A stretch of 8,226 nt of DNA from assembly GCA_016202785.1 (NCBI GenBank), contig JACQOC010000093.1:1-8226 (forward strand), read 5' to 3'. The DNA comes from Candidatus Aenigmatarchaeota archaeon (GTDB lineage: Archaea > Aenigmatarchaeota > Aenigmatarchaeia > QMZP01). The position numbers and the translations under genes are program-made. Positions 1 to 4,911 of this stretch are shown in pieces (position 1 is the first letter of the stretch; every line of letters begins with the position of its first letter). The notes beneath the pieces were generated by a model. That model saw only the letters and a list, made by a program, of their open reading frames with translations, searched no databases and had not been told where the DNA came from.

Positions 1-1
1 C

Positions 2-124
2 GGCAAGGAGAAGGCCGGCATCAAGTACATACCGGTGCTGATGGCCTTGTGCCTTGCCATCTATTTTGCCGCTTCCTTCGGCATCGACGCAGCGTTTGGC
101 TCCCTGATCCCGTCACCTGGCTAG
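2..124 (+). CDS. 3' end of a membrane protein, possibly a prepilin peptidase (partial)
   Basis: The frame is open from base 2 to a TAG at 122-124 and gives 40 residues, so only the C-terminus is present. It begins with a short charged stretch (GKEKAG). A hydrophobic segment follows (IPVLMALCLAIYFAASFGI), which looks like the last transmembrane helix, then a short tail. The codons resemble those of the neighbouring genes. Directly downstream lie two genes with class III signal peptides, which need an A24-type prepilin peptidase, and archaeal members of that family commonly end with a hydrophobic helix after a 'P-x-hydrophobic' stretch. That assignment is inference from context: no catalytic Asp motif falls inside the window, and a pilus-assembly membrane protein of the TadC/FlaJ type is equally possible. 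I am fairly sure it is coding, and unsure of its identity. Confidence 0.55.
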   Translation, partial: GKEKAGIKYIPVLMALCLAIYFAASFGIDAAFGSLIPSPG

Positions 125-140
125 TTTTCCGCCCAGCCAA

Positions 141-150
141 GGTATATAAG
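141..150 (+). promoter_or_regulatory. TATA-box promoter of first pilin gene
   Basis: The sequence tatataag at 143-150 is a strong archaeal TATA box. Its centre (about 146) predicts transcription starting near 171-174, which gives a leader of only about 10 bases. A weak Shine-Dalgarno (aggt, 174-177) lies 5 bases before the ATG at 183. Confidence 0.7.
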
Positions 151-182
151 AGGGTGTGGACAATAGATAAATTAGGTAAAGC

Positions 183-644
183 ATGGGCACAACCCGAAAA
201 GCGCAAGCCGCAATGGAGTACCTGATGACCTACGGATGGGCCATCATCATAATAATAATAGTTGCGGCCGCGCTCTACTATCTGAACGTGTTCAGCCCGC
301 CCACCACACAAGTCGCCTCTGGATTCACCGGCTTCACGGTGCCTACAGGCGGCTGGTCATTGAGCTCGGGAGGACAGTTAACGGTGCTTCTGCGCAATGC
401 GGTTGGTTCTAGGATAACCGTTACCGCGATGAGTGCTACAATATCCGGCACCACAGCTAGCCTTACCCCAGCTCCGGCAAATATGACCGTGAACAACCAG
501 ACGACCTTCAGAACCGGTGCTGCTGACTTTAGTAGCAGAACTGCCGGCTCGGCCTATTCTGGCACTGTGACGGTGACATACACCAATACTGACACCGGGC
601 TCACGTTCACCAGCACCGGCTCTCTGAGCGGCGCTGTGAGTTAA
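183..644 (+). CDS. Class III signal peptide (type IV pilin-like) protein
   Basis: A 153-residue secreted filament-type protein. The N-terminus RKA-QAAMEYLMTYGWA is a classic archaeal class III signal peptide: short basic leader, predicted cleavage between Ala7 and Gln8, and the pilin Glu at mature position 5 (Glu12). A hydrophobic helix (about residues 17-36) follows and includes six consecutive Ile. The remainder is rich in Thr, Ser, Gly and Ala and contains N-x-T/S sequons such as NMT and NQT, typical of a beta-rich exposed domain that may be glycosylated. In this family the leader is removed by a prepilin peptidase and the helix packs into a filament core or anchors the protein in the membrane. 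The gene has its own TATA box and T-tract terminator, so it is probably monocistronic. A second pilin-like gene follows 82 bases downstream. The family is clear; the exact role (adhesion pilus or other surface filament) is not. Confidence 0.9.
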   Translation: MGTTRKAQAAMEYLMTYGWAIIIIIIVAAALYYLNVFSPPTTQVASGFTGFTVPTGGWSLSSGGQLTVLLRNAVGSRITVTAMSATISGTTASLTPAPANMTVNNQTTFRTGAADFSSRTAGSAYSGTVTVTYTNTDTGLTFTSTGSLSGAVS

Positions 645-654
645 ACATCCGTCC

Positions 655-671
655 CTTTTTCTTTTATTTTT
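655..671 (+). terminator. Oligo-T terminator after first pilin gene
   Basis: Eleven bases after the TAA begins a run of almost pure T (ttttt, c, tttt, a, ttttt), on the coding strand. Archaeal RNA polymerase terminates at such T-tracts without needing a hairpin, and none is obvious here. Confidence 0.7.
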
Positions 672-697
672 ACCCCGTTAGCTAGGCCTGCATACCG

Positions 698-705
698 CTT
701 ATAAC
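698..705 (+). promoter_or_regulatory. TATA-box promoter of second pilin gene (leaderless)
   Basis: The sequence cttataac is centred about 25-26 bases before the ATG at 727, which places the transcription start at or within a base or two of the start codon. No Shine-Dalgarno is present, so translation is probably leaderless. Confidence 0.55.
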
Positions 706-726
706 GCGGCAGCCGCATAGATAAAG

Positions 727-1131
727 ATGCGCGCCCAGGCCGCTTTCGAGTACATGGTCATCGTCGGCATCGTGCTTGCCTTCCTAATACCGGTCTGGCT
801 GTACGTCAGCTCCTTGCAAGCGCGGGCGGGCGAAGAACTGTCCATATCCTATGCCGAAAATGCGGTGCAAAGGATCGCAAAGACCGCTGACCTGGTCTTT
901 TCCCAAGGTTCGGGGGCAAGAGTGCAGACCCAGGTTTACATCCCGGGCGGGGTGGAAAGCTCGGCCATCATCGGCCGCAGCGTGATCCTGAACTTGCGCA
1001 CCGGCCAGGCAGTTTCCAATGTCACCGCGCTGTCCATAGCTACCTTGAACGGCACCATCCCGACCAGTGAAGGCAGCTACCAGATGACCATGGAAGCCAA
1101 AACCGGATATGTGCAGGTAACCGCTTCCTGA
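727..1131 (+). CDS. Class III signal peptide (type IV pilin-like) protein, second copy
   Basis: A 134-residue protein with a very short class III leader: MRA-QAAFEYMVIVG, predicted cleavage between Ala3 and Gln4, pilin Glu at mature position 5 (Glu8). Residues about 10-28 form the hydrophobic core helix. The rest includes a helical stretch (SYAENAVQRIAKTADLVFSQG) and a beta-type segment beginning VYIPGGVESSAIIG. This layout recurs in a conserved archaeal family of small pilin-like proteins annotated only as 'class III signal peptide-containing', and it differs from the Thr/Ser-rich domain of the preceding gene. The two are therefore not recent duplicates, and could be a major and a minor subunit (inference). 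The start at 727 fits both the leader peptide and the TATA spacing. No T-tract follows on this strand; the next gene, a tRNA, is convergent. Confidence 0.88.
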   Translation: MRAQAAFEYMVIVGIVLAFLIPVWLYVSSLQARAGEELSISYAENAVQRIAKTADLVFSQGSGARVQTQVYIPGGVESSAIIGRSVILNLRTGQAVSNVTALSIATLNGTIPTSEGSYQMTMEAKTGYVQVTAS

Positions 1132-1156
1132 CCACGCCGGACCAGCCGGGCCGGGT

Positions 1157-1166
1157 AAAAAGAAAA
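1157..1166 (-). terminator. Oligo-T terminator of the tRNA-Trp gene
   Basis: Read on the minus strand, ttttcttttt starts 2 bases after the tRNA discriminator base at 1168. This is the usual arrangement for archaeal tRNA termination and independently supports the 3' end chosen for the tRNA. Confidence 0.75.
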
Positions 1167-1181
1167 GTGGGGTCGCTGGGA

Positions 1182-1215
1182 TGCCCGCTGCTGGCCGGCA
1201 CTTGCCGGCCGCAAT
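1182..1215 (-). other. Non-canonical tRNA intron in the T-loop (position 59/60)
   Basis: Thirty-four bases separate TTCGAA (54-59) from T60 and the 3' T-stem. A complete bulge-helix-bulge can be drawn. The outer helix is the T-stem. The central four-pair helix joins T54 T55 C56 G57 to intron bases 1184-1187 (two G-U, two G-C). The 3-nt bulges are AA|A and CA|T. The inner helix TTGC/GCAG is followed by a 7-bp GC stem (GGCCGGC/GCCGGCC, loop AAGT at 1203-1200). The alternative cut one base earlier would break the T-stem, so 59/60 is preferred. Introns at this site are known from Thermoproteales and some other archaea. Confidence 0.87.
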
Positions 1216-1236
1216 TTCGAACCCAGATGAGCGCGT

Positions 1237-1271
1237 CTCTTCATCTTGCTTCAGGCCTCCAATCGACCGAA
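1237..1271 (-). other. Canonical-position tRNA-Trp intron (37/38) with box C/D-like motifs
   Basis: This 35-base intron separates G37 from A38. The splice motif is relaxed: the central helix pairs C32, T33 and C35 with intron bases 1239, 1240 and 1242, leaving an A-C mismatch at C34, and the inner helix is weak. Inside are CTGA (1254-1251, box D'-like) and AAGATGA (1247-1241, 6/7 to the box C consensus RTGATGA). Bases 1262-1257 (TTGGAG) complement the anticodon loop 32-37. Euryarchaeal tRNA-Trp introns are known to encode box C/D guides for this tRNA. This one is much shorter, and I see no outer box C or box D. Confidence 0.8.
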
Positions 1272-1330
1272 CTGGAGCGCGCCAGGTTGCCGTTGCCTCA
1301 CGACCCCACGCATAAGGTATGGCCGACCGG

Positions 1331-1340
1331 GTTTAAATCC
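1331..1340 (-). promoter_or_regulatory. TATA-box promoter of tRNA-Trp
   Basis: On the minus strand ggatttaaac carries TTTAAA (1337-1332), centred 27 bases before the tRNA 5' end at 1307 and preceded by a purine-rich BRE-like stretch. This is the expected archaeal tRNA promoter spacing. Confidence 0.7.
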
Positions 1341-1368
1341 TATCCGCCAGCCGTCCCGGCCACGGAAA

Positions 1369-1376
1369 ATTTATTA
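1369..1376 (+). promoter_or_regulatory. TATA-box promoter of GTPase-DUF2073 operon (leaderless)
   Basis: The sequence atttatta sits in an AT-rich patch, its centre about 27 bases before the ATG at 1400. This implies a leaderless transcript. It is divergent from the tRNA promoter about 35 bases to its left, so the 92 bases between the two genes serve both. Confidence 0.65.
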
Positions 1377-1399
1377 TGCGGCGATACAATTACACCTAA

Positions 1400-2044
1400 A
1401 TGGTTCTGCATCATCTGCGGCGTTGGCACGCCAGCCTGAAGAAGCTGCTGGCCGCGCTGTTCAAGACCAGGGGCGACCTGAAAATCGGCCTGTACGGCCC
1501 GGTGAATTCTGGGAAAACAACGCTGGCCAACGCCATCTGCATGGACTTTACTGGCGAGAAGCTGGGCAAGGTCTCGCAGGTGCCGCACGAGACGCGCGAA
1601 ATCCAAAGCAAGGAGCACGTGGAAATGAAGGTCAACGGCAAGCAGCTGACCTTCAACCTGGTCGATACCCCGGGCATTGCCACCAAGATCGATTTTGAGG
1701 ACTTCCTCAAGTACGGCATGACCAAGAAGGCGGCCAAGCAGCGCGCCAAGGAAGCCACCAAGGGCGTCATTGAGTCAATCAAGTGGCTGGACCGGATGGA
1801 CCTGGTGCTGGTCGTCATGGACTCTGCCGAAGACCCGGTCGACCAGGTCAACGTCACCATCCTGGGCAACCTGGAGGCGAGAAATATCCCGGTCATCATC
1901 GTTGCCAACAAGCTGGACGTCAAGAACTCCAACGCGCACCGCATCCGGCAAGCGTTCCCGCAGTATCCAACCATCGGCATCTCGGCCAAGACCGGCTATA
2001 ATATGGAGGAGCTGTACAAGACCGTCCTTAAGACCGTCAAGTAG
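1400..2044 (+). CDS. Era-like small GTPase (archaeal, DUF2073-linked)
   Basis: A 214-residue P-loop GTPase of the TRAFAC/Era-like group. The nucleotide-binding signatures are in order: Walker A G1 GPVNSGKT (33-40), a likely switch I Thr in PHETR (Thr65), G3 DTPG (89-92), G4 NKLD (170-173) and G5 SAK (195-197). Gly-Lys-Thr, Asp89, Asn170/Asp173 and Ser195 are all intact, so it should bind and hydrolyse GTP. It lacks the C-terminal KH domain that true bacterial Era uses to bind 16S rRNA. A basic, amphipathic N-terminus (residues 1-24) precedes the G domain and might contact membrane or RNA (inference). The ATG at 1400 fits the TATA spacing and the family's N-terminal extension. The next gene starts 3 bases after the stop and encodes the usual partner of this archaeal subfamily. 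The cellular role is not established. Confidence 0.9.
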   Translation: MVLHHLRRWHASLKKLLAALFKTRGDLKIGLYGPVNSGKTTLANAICMDFTGEKLGKVSQVPHETREIQSKEHVEMKVNGKQLTFNLVDTPGIATKIDFEDFLKYGMTKKAAKQRAKEATKGVIESIKWLDRMDLVLVVMDSAEDPVDQVNVTILGNLEARNIPVIIVANKLDVKNSNAHRIRQAFPQYPTIGISAKTGYNMEELYKTVLKTVK

Positions 2045-2047
2045 GCC

Positions 2048-2407
2048 ATGAACCTCAAGATCAAGTTCCTGCCGTACGAGAAGCTCAAGGAGGAAGGGAT
2101 AGAGGAGGTCATGAAAGAAGTGGAAAGGAACACCATCGTCATGATCGACGGCAAGCTGTCCGCGACTGACGAAGCGGAGCTGATCGAGAAGACCATGAAG
2201 AAAATATCGGACAAGTTCAGCGGCATCGAGCTCAGTTCGCTAGAGCTGCCGGCCAGCGCGGCCGACCATCCGCTGGCCCGGATCAAGGACAGCTTCATCG
2301 AGCTGGTGATCGGCAAGAAGCGGGGCTTGACCGTCATCGGCCCGTCCCGGCTGATCAAGCGCATCAAGAAGAACCCGAAGGAACTGTTTTTGGAAATGAG
2401 CGGCTAG
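2048..2407 (+). CDS. DUF2073 family protein, partner of the Era-like GTPase
   Basis: A 119-residue soluble, highly charged protein with no signal peptide or membrane segment. It matches my recollection of the archaeal DUF2073 family: an N-terminal region with a 'KFLPYEKL' start, an alpha/beta segment (TIVMIDGKLSATDEAELIEKTM, about 29-50), then FSGIEL and a C-terminal block GKKRGLTVIGPSRLIKRIKK (about 89-108). The family has no assigned function but is repeatedly found beside an Era-like GTPase, exactly as here. The gap to the GTPase stop is 3 bases and there is no clear Shine-Dalgarno, so translation is probably coupled to the upstream gene. The conserved basic 'GKKRG' block could touch nucleic acid, but this is a guess. 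The length is close to what I recall as usual for the family and nothing looks broken. Confidence 0.85.
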   Translation: MNLKIKFLPYEKLKEEGIEEVMKEVERNTIVMIDGKLSATDEAELIEKTMKKISDKFSGIELSSLELPASAADHPLARIKDSFIELVIGKKRGLTVIGPSRLIKRIKKNPKELFLEMSG

Positions 2408-2416
2408 CCTGCCAGA

Positions 2417-2434
2417 AGGCGTATTTATGCGCCT
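2417..2434 (+). promoter_or_regulatory. TATA-box promoter of the FNR-like gene, inside an inverted repeat
   Basis: The sequence tatttat (2422-2428) is centred 27 bases before the ATG at 2452, predicting a leaderless transcript. The box is flanked by AGGCG (2417-2421) and CGCCT (2430-2434), giving an imperfect 18-bp dyad around the TATA element. A regulator binding there would block TBP. That reading is inference. Confidence 0.55.
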
Positions 2435-2451
2435 GCTATCTTATCATTCTC

Positions 2452-3156
2452 ATGGCCGTGACGATAAAGGCTGACGCGGAAGTGCTGGAAAACTTCGCCA
2501 TAAGCAGCGACGTCTACGTGCTGCGCATCAAGACCGCAAAGCCGATCGAGTTCCAGGCCGGCCAGTTCGTTAACTTTTATGTCCCCAAGGACAGCGGCTT
2601 CAAGGTGAAGTCTTATTCCATCGCTTCGCCACCTTCCGAACAGCGCTATTTGGAGTTCTGCATCAAGCGGGTGGAGGGCGGCTACGTGTCCACCTACTTG
2701 CAGGCGGTCAAGCCCGGCTTTAAGTTCCAGTTAATGGGCCCGTTCGGGCATTTCATCGCGTCTAATGACCTTGCGGCCGACGCCATCTTTGTCGCCACTG
2801 GCACCGGCATTTCTGCGGTAAAGCCGATCATCCAGCAGCTGCTGGACAACGGTTTCCCGCATAAGGCCTGCCTGCTATTCGGGGTTAGACATGAGGCCAG
2901 CATCTACTACCGGGAGCTGTGGGAAGACCTGGCGAAAAAACATGCGAACTTCACCTTTGTCCCGACCTTGAGCCGGCCCATGCCGGAATGGAACGGCGAA
3001 ACCGGCTATGTCCAGGATTGGCTGAAAAAGAACCTAAAGCACGAAGGCCAGCACCTGTACATCTGCGGCCTGGTCAAGATGGTCGACGAAGTCGCGCAGC
3101 TTTGCGCCAGCCTGGGCTTCCCCAAAGAAAACGTCCATTTCGAGAAGTACATTTGA
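2452..3156 (+). CDS. Ferredoxin-NADP+ reductase-like FAD/NAD(P) oxidoreductase
   Basis: A 234-residue two-domain flavoprotein of the ferredoxin-NADP+ reductase superfamily. The FAD-binding beta-barrel (about 1-100) shows GQF (37-39), the flavin motif KSYSIAS (53-59, with Lys where most relatives have Arg in RxYS), GGYVS (76-80) and GPFG (96-99). The NAD(P)-binding half (about 108-234) shows ATGTGISAVKP (115-125), FGVR (143-146) and a C-terminal CG motif (205-206) before an acidic-aromatic tail FEKYI. There is no cysteine cluster for a [2Fe-2S] domain, so it must pass electrons to or from a separate protein or small acceptor. Such enzymes move electrons between NAD(P)H and ferredoxin, flavodoxin or oxygenase partners. 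It has its own promoter and converges on the fumarate reductase-type gene with 14 bases between stops, so the two are not cotranscribed. The physiological acceptor cannot be read from sequence. Confidence 0.9.
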   Translation: MAVTIKADAEVLENFAISSDVYVLRIKTAKPIEFQAGQFVNFYVPKDSGFKVKSYSIASPPSEQRYLEFCIKRVEGGYVSTYLQAVKPGFKFQLMGPFGHFIASNDLAADAIFVATGTGISAVKPIIQQLLDNGFPHKACLLFGVRHEASIYYRELWEDLAKKHANFTFVPTLSRPMPEWNGETGYVQDWLKKNLKHEGQHLYICGLVKMVDEVAQLCASLGFPKENVHFEKYI

Positions 3157-3170
3157 CCCGGCCTGGCCGG

Positions 3171-4877
3171 CTATTCCAGCGGCTTGTGCCTGGCCTTGCC
3201 GGTTGCTGTTAACGCGTCCCTGACCTCTGGCCCAGGCTCCGGCAAGCTGGCCTGGCCGAAGGCCATGCGGCCGTCCTGCCGGCTGCATACGAGCCGTTTG
3301 CGCCAGCCATCTTTCTGCTCCGGGAAGTCCTGGTGGTAGTGCGCGCCCCGGCTTTCCTCCCGCTGCAGCGCGGCGCGCAGCACCAGTTCCGAGCATAACA
3401 GCACGTTGCGCGCGTCCAGTAGTTCCGCAACGCCTTGCATGGAGGGTGCCTTGGCGCCATTGAGCCTGGCCTTCAGTCTGAGCAGCTGCTCCAGCCCCTT
3501 TTCCAGGCCGGCCCGGTCGCGGACGATGCCGGCATGCCGCCACATGAGCTGCTGCGCCTGCTCTTGCAGCCCTGCCGGCCGTTCCTGGCCGGCCCCGTCC
3601 AGGTCGCGCAATTCGGCCAATGCTGTTACCGCTTCTGGTTTAGCCTCCGGCCGGCCGTTGGCATGCTTGGCGGCCTGCTGGCCCGCGATCTTGCCAAAAA
3701 CCACGGTTTCGGCCAGCGAATTCCCGCCCAGCCGGTTGGCGCCATGCACGCCAGCCGTCACTTCCCCGGCCGCGAACAAGCCGGCAACAGACGTCTTGCA
3801 GTTGGCGTCGATCACCACGCCGCCCATTGAGTAGTGGCCGGTCGGCGCAATCTCCATCTTTTGCTGGGTGATGTCAACTCCAACATCCTGGAACTGCTGC
3901 ACCATTTTCGGCAGCCGTTCCTGGATATAAGCGGCCGGCTGGAAGGAGATGTCCAGCCAGGCGCCGTTATGCTCAGTGCCGTTGCCGTCGATAATCTCGT
4001 GGTAAATGGCCCGCGCCACGACGTCCCGTGCGCTCAGCTCCATGCGTTCCGGGTCATAGCGTTGCATGAACCTCTCACCCTTGCGGTTGGTGAGGATGCC
4101 GCCTTCCCCGCGCACCGCTTCCGTCACCAAAATGCCTTCCATCGCTTTCGGCCAGACCATGCCGGTCGGATGGAACTGCACCATCTCCAGGTCGGCCAGC
4201 GTGCAGCCGGCATCAAATGCCAGCGCCACGCCGTCGCCCAGGTTTTCAAAGGCGCGCGACGAGGAGATGGAATAAATGCGGGAATAGCCGCCGGCAGCTA
4301 ACACGACCGCCCTTGCCCCGACCACCAGCACCTTGCCGCTGGCCAGGTCCAGGCCAGCTGCCCCGTCAATGCCGTCCCTGCCGGCCAGCAGCTTGAAGAT
4401 GAAAACGCTTTCCAGGGTCCGGATGTTCCGTTTGGCCGCCTGCCCGACCAGCACGCGCATCATCTCCATGCCGGTCTCATCCCCGTAAAAGCAGGTCCTG
4501 CGGAAGGTGTGCGCGCCGAAGAAGCGCTGGATTAGTCTCCCGTCCTGGCCTTTGGCAAACCTTGCGCCCCAGTCGGCAAGCTCGGTTATCGCGGCCGGCG
4601 CCTGCTGGCACAATATCTCGACCAGCCTGGGGTCGGCCAAATGCTCGCCTTCGCGCAACGTGTCGGCCGCGTGGACGGCCCAAGTATCGTCCTTGTCCAC
4701 CGTCGCCAGGGCGGCGTTTACCCCGCCGGTAGCTAGGTTGGTGTGCGCGTCGCCATGCTTTGACTTGCCAAGCAGCAGCACGTCCTGGCCCAGGTCAGAT
4801 GCCGCGATGGCCGCGCGCAGGCCGGCCGCGCCGGCGCCGATGACCAAAACGTCGCAAGTTTGCCGGACAACTTCCAT
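3171..4877 (-). CDS. Succinate dehydrogenase/fumarate reductase-type flavoprotein subunit
   Basis: A 568-residue FAD enzyme that would interconvert succinate and fumarate. In order: dinucleotide-binding GAGAAG (14-19); AHTNLATGG (44-52), whose His45 aligns with the His that carries covalent FAD in SdhA/FrdA; HPTG (236-239); EAVRGEGG (253-260); the Arg284 region (SARDVVARA), equivalent to the proton-shuttle Arg; GHYSMGG (347-353, His348); and HGANRLGGNSL (378-388, Arg382). All expected substrate residues are present. L-aspartate oxidase (NadB) is the main alternative. His45 and the GANRLGGNSL form favour SdhA/FrdA, but in a small genome a NadB-like or soluble fumarate-reducing role is possible. 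No SdhB, SdhC or SdhD is adjacent. The ATG at 4877 is chosen over an in-frame one 34 codons upstream because the FAD motif starts at its normal distance and a TATA box sits 26 bases before it. The upstream alternative would overlap dnaJ. Confidence 0.88.
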   Translation of the reverse strand: MEVVRQTCDVLVIGAGAAGLRAAIAASDLGQDVLLLGKSKHGDAHTNLATGGVNAALATVDKDDTWAVHAADTLREGEHLADPRLVEILCQQAPAAITELADWGARFAKGQDGRLIQRFFGAHTFRRTCFYGDETGMEMMRVLVGQAAKRNIRTLESVFIFKLLAGRDGIDGAAGLDLASGKVLVVGARAVVLAAGGYSRIYSISSSRAFENLGDGVALAFDAGCTLADLEMVQFHPTGMVWPKAMEGILVTEAVRGEGGILTNRKGERFMQRYDPERMELSARDVVARAIYHEIIDGNGTEHNGAWLDISFQPAAYIQERLPKMVQQFQDVGVDITQQKMEIAPTGHYSMGGVVIDANCKTSVAGLFAAGEVTAGVHGANRLGGNSLAETVVFGKIAGQQAAKHANGRPEAKPEAVTALAELRDLDGAGQERPAGLQEQAQQLMWRHAGIVRDRAGLEKGLEQLLRLKARLNGAKAPSMQGVAELLDARNVLLCSELVLRAALQREESRGAHYHQDFPEQKDGWRKRLVCSRQDGRMAFGQASLPEPGPEVRDALTATGKARHKPLE

Positions 4878-4898
4878 ATTATGCTGAATGGCTTTGCG

Positions 4899-4907
4899 CT
4901 TAAATAG
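4899..4907 (-). promoter_or_regulatory. TATA-box promoter of the fumarate reductase-type gene (leaderless)
   Basis: On the minus strand ctatttaag is centred 26 bases before the ATG at 4877. It lies in the 34-base gap just after the dnaJ stop (4912), so the flavoprotein gene can be expressed independently of dnaJ although the two are tandem. Confidence 0.65.
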
Positions 4908-4911
4908 GCTA

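Larger units (their letters stand above)
1168..1307 (-). tRNA. tRNA-Trp (anticodon CCA) with two introns
   Basis: I folded this by hand. The 5' acceptor strand (GGGGTCG, 1307-1301) pairs 7/7 with CGACCCC (1175-1169), and A73 is at 1168. T8 G9 precede a weak D-arm (AGG/CCT, 1298-1296 with 1286-1284) whose loop holds G18 G19. The anticodon stem GCGCG (1282-1278) pairs 5/5 with CGCGC (1235-1231) once a 35-nt intron is removed. The loop reads CT-CCA-G|A, with anticodon CCA at 1275-1273. A four-base variable loop allows an A15-T48 Levitt pair. The T-stem CTGGG (1226-1222) pairs 5/5 with CCCAG (1180-1176) once a 34-nt intron is removed, giving the T-loop TTCGAA|T. The spliced length is 71 nt and CCA is not encoded. 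CCA anticodon and A73 indicate tryptophan. A TATA box lies 27 bases upstream. Two interruptions would hide the gene from simple tRNA models. Confidence 0.9.

Noticed and set aside
1211..1340. A tRNA on the plus strand (T-loop-like ttcgaac at 1215-1221 and tttaaat at 1332-1338)
   Set aside because: The flanking bases do not form T-stems on the plus strand. The first is the complement of the minus-strand T-arm and the second is the tRNA promoter's TATA box.
1167..1698. Two plus-strand open frames over the tRNA region and GTPase start
   Set aside because: They run through the tRNA cloverleaf and then out of frame with the GTPase, whose motifs are clear. Neither has a promoter at the right distance.
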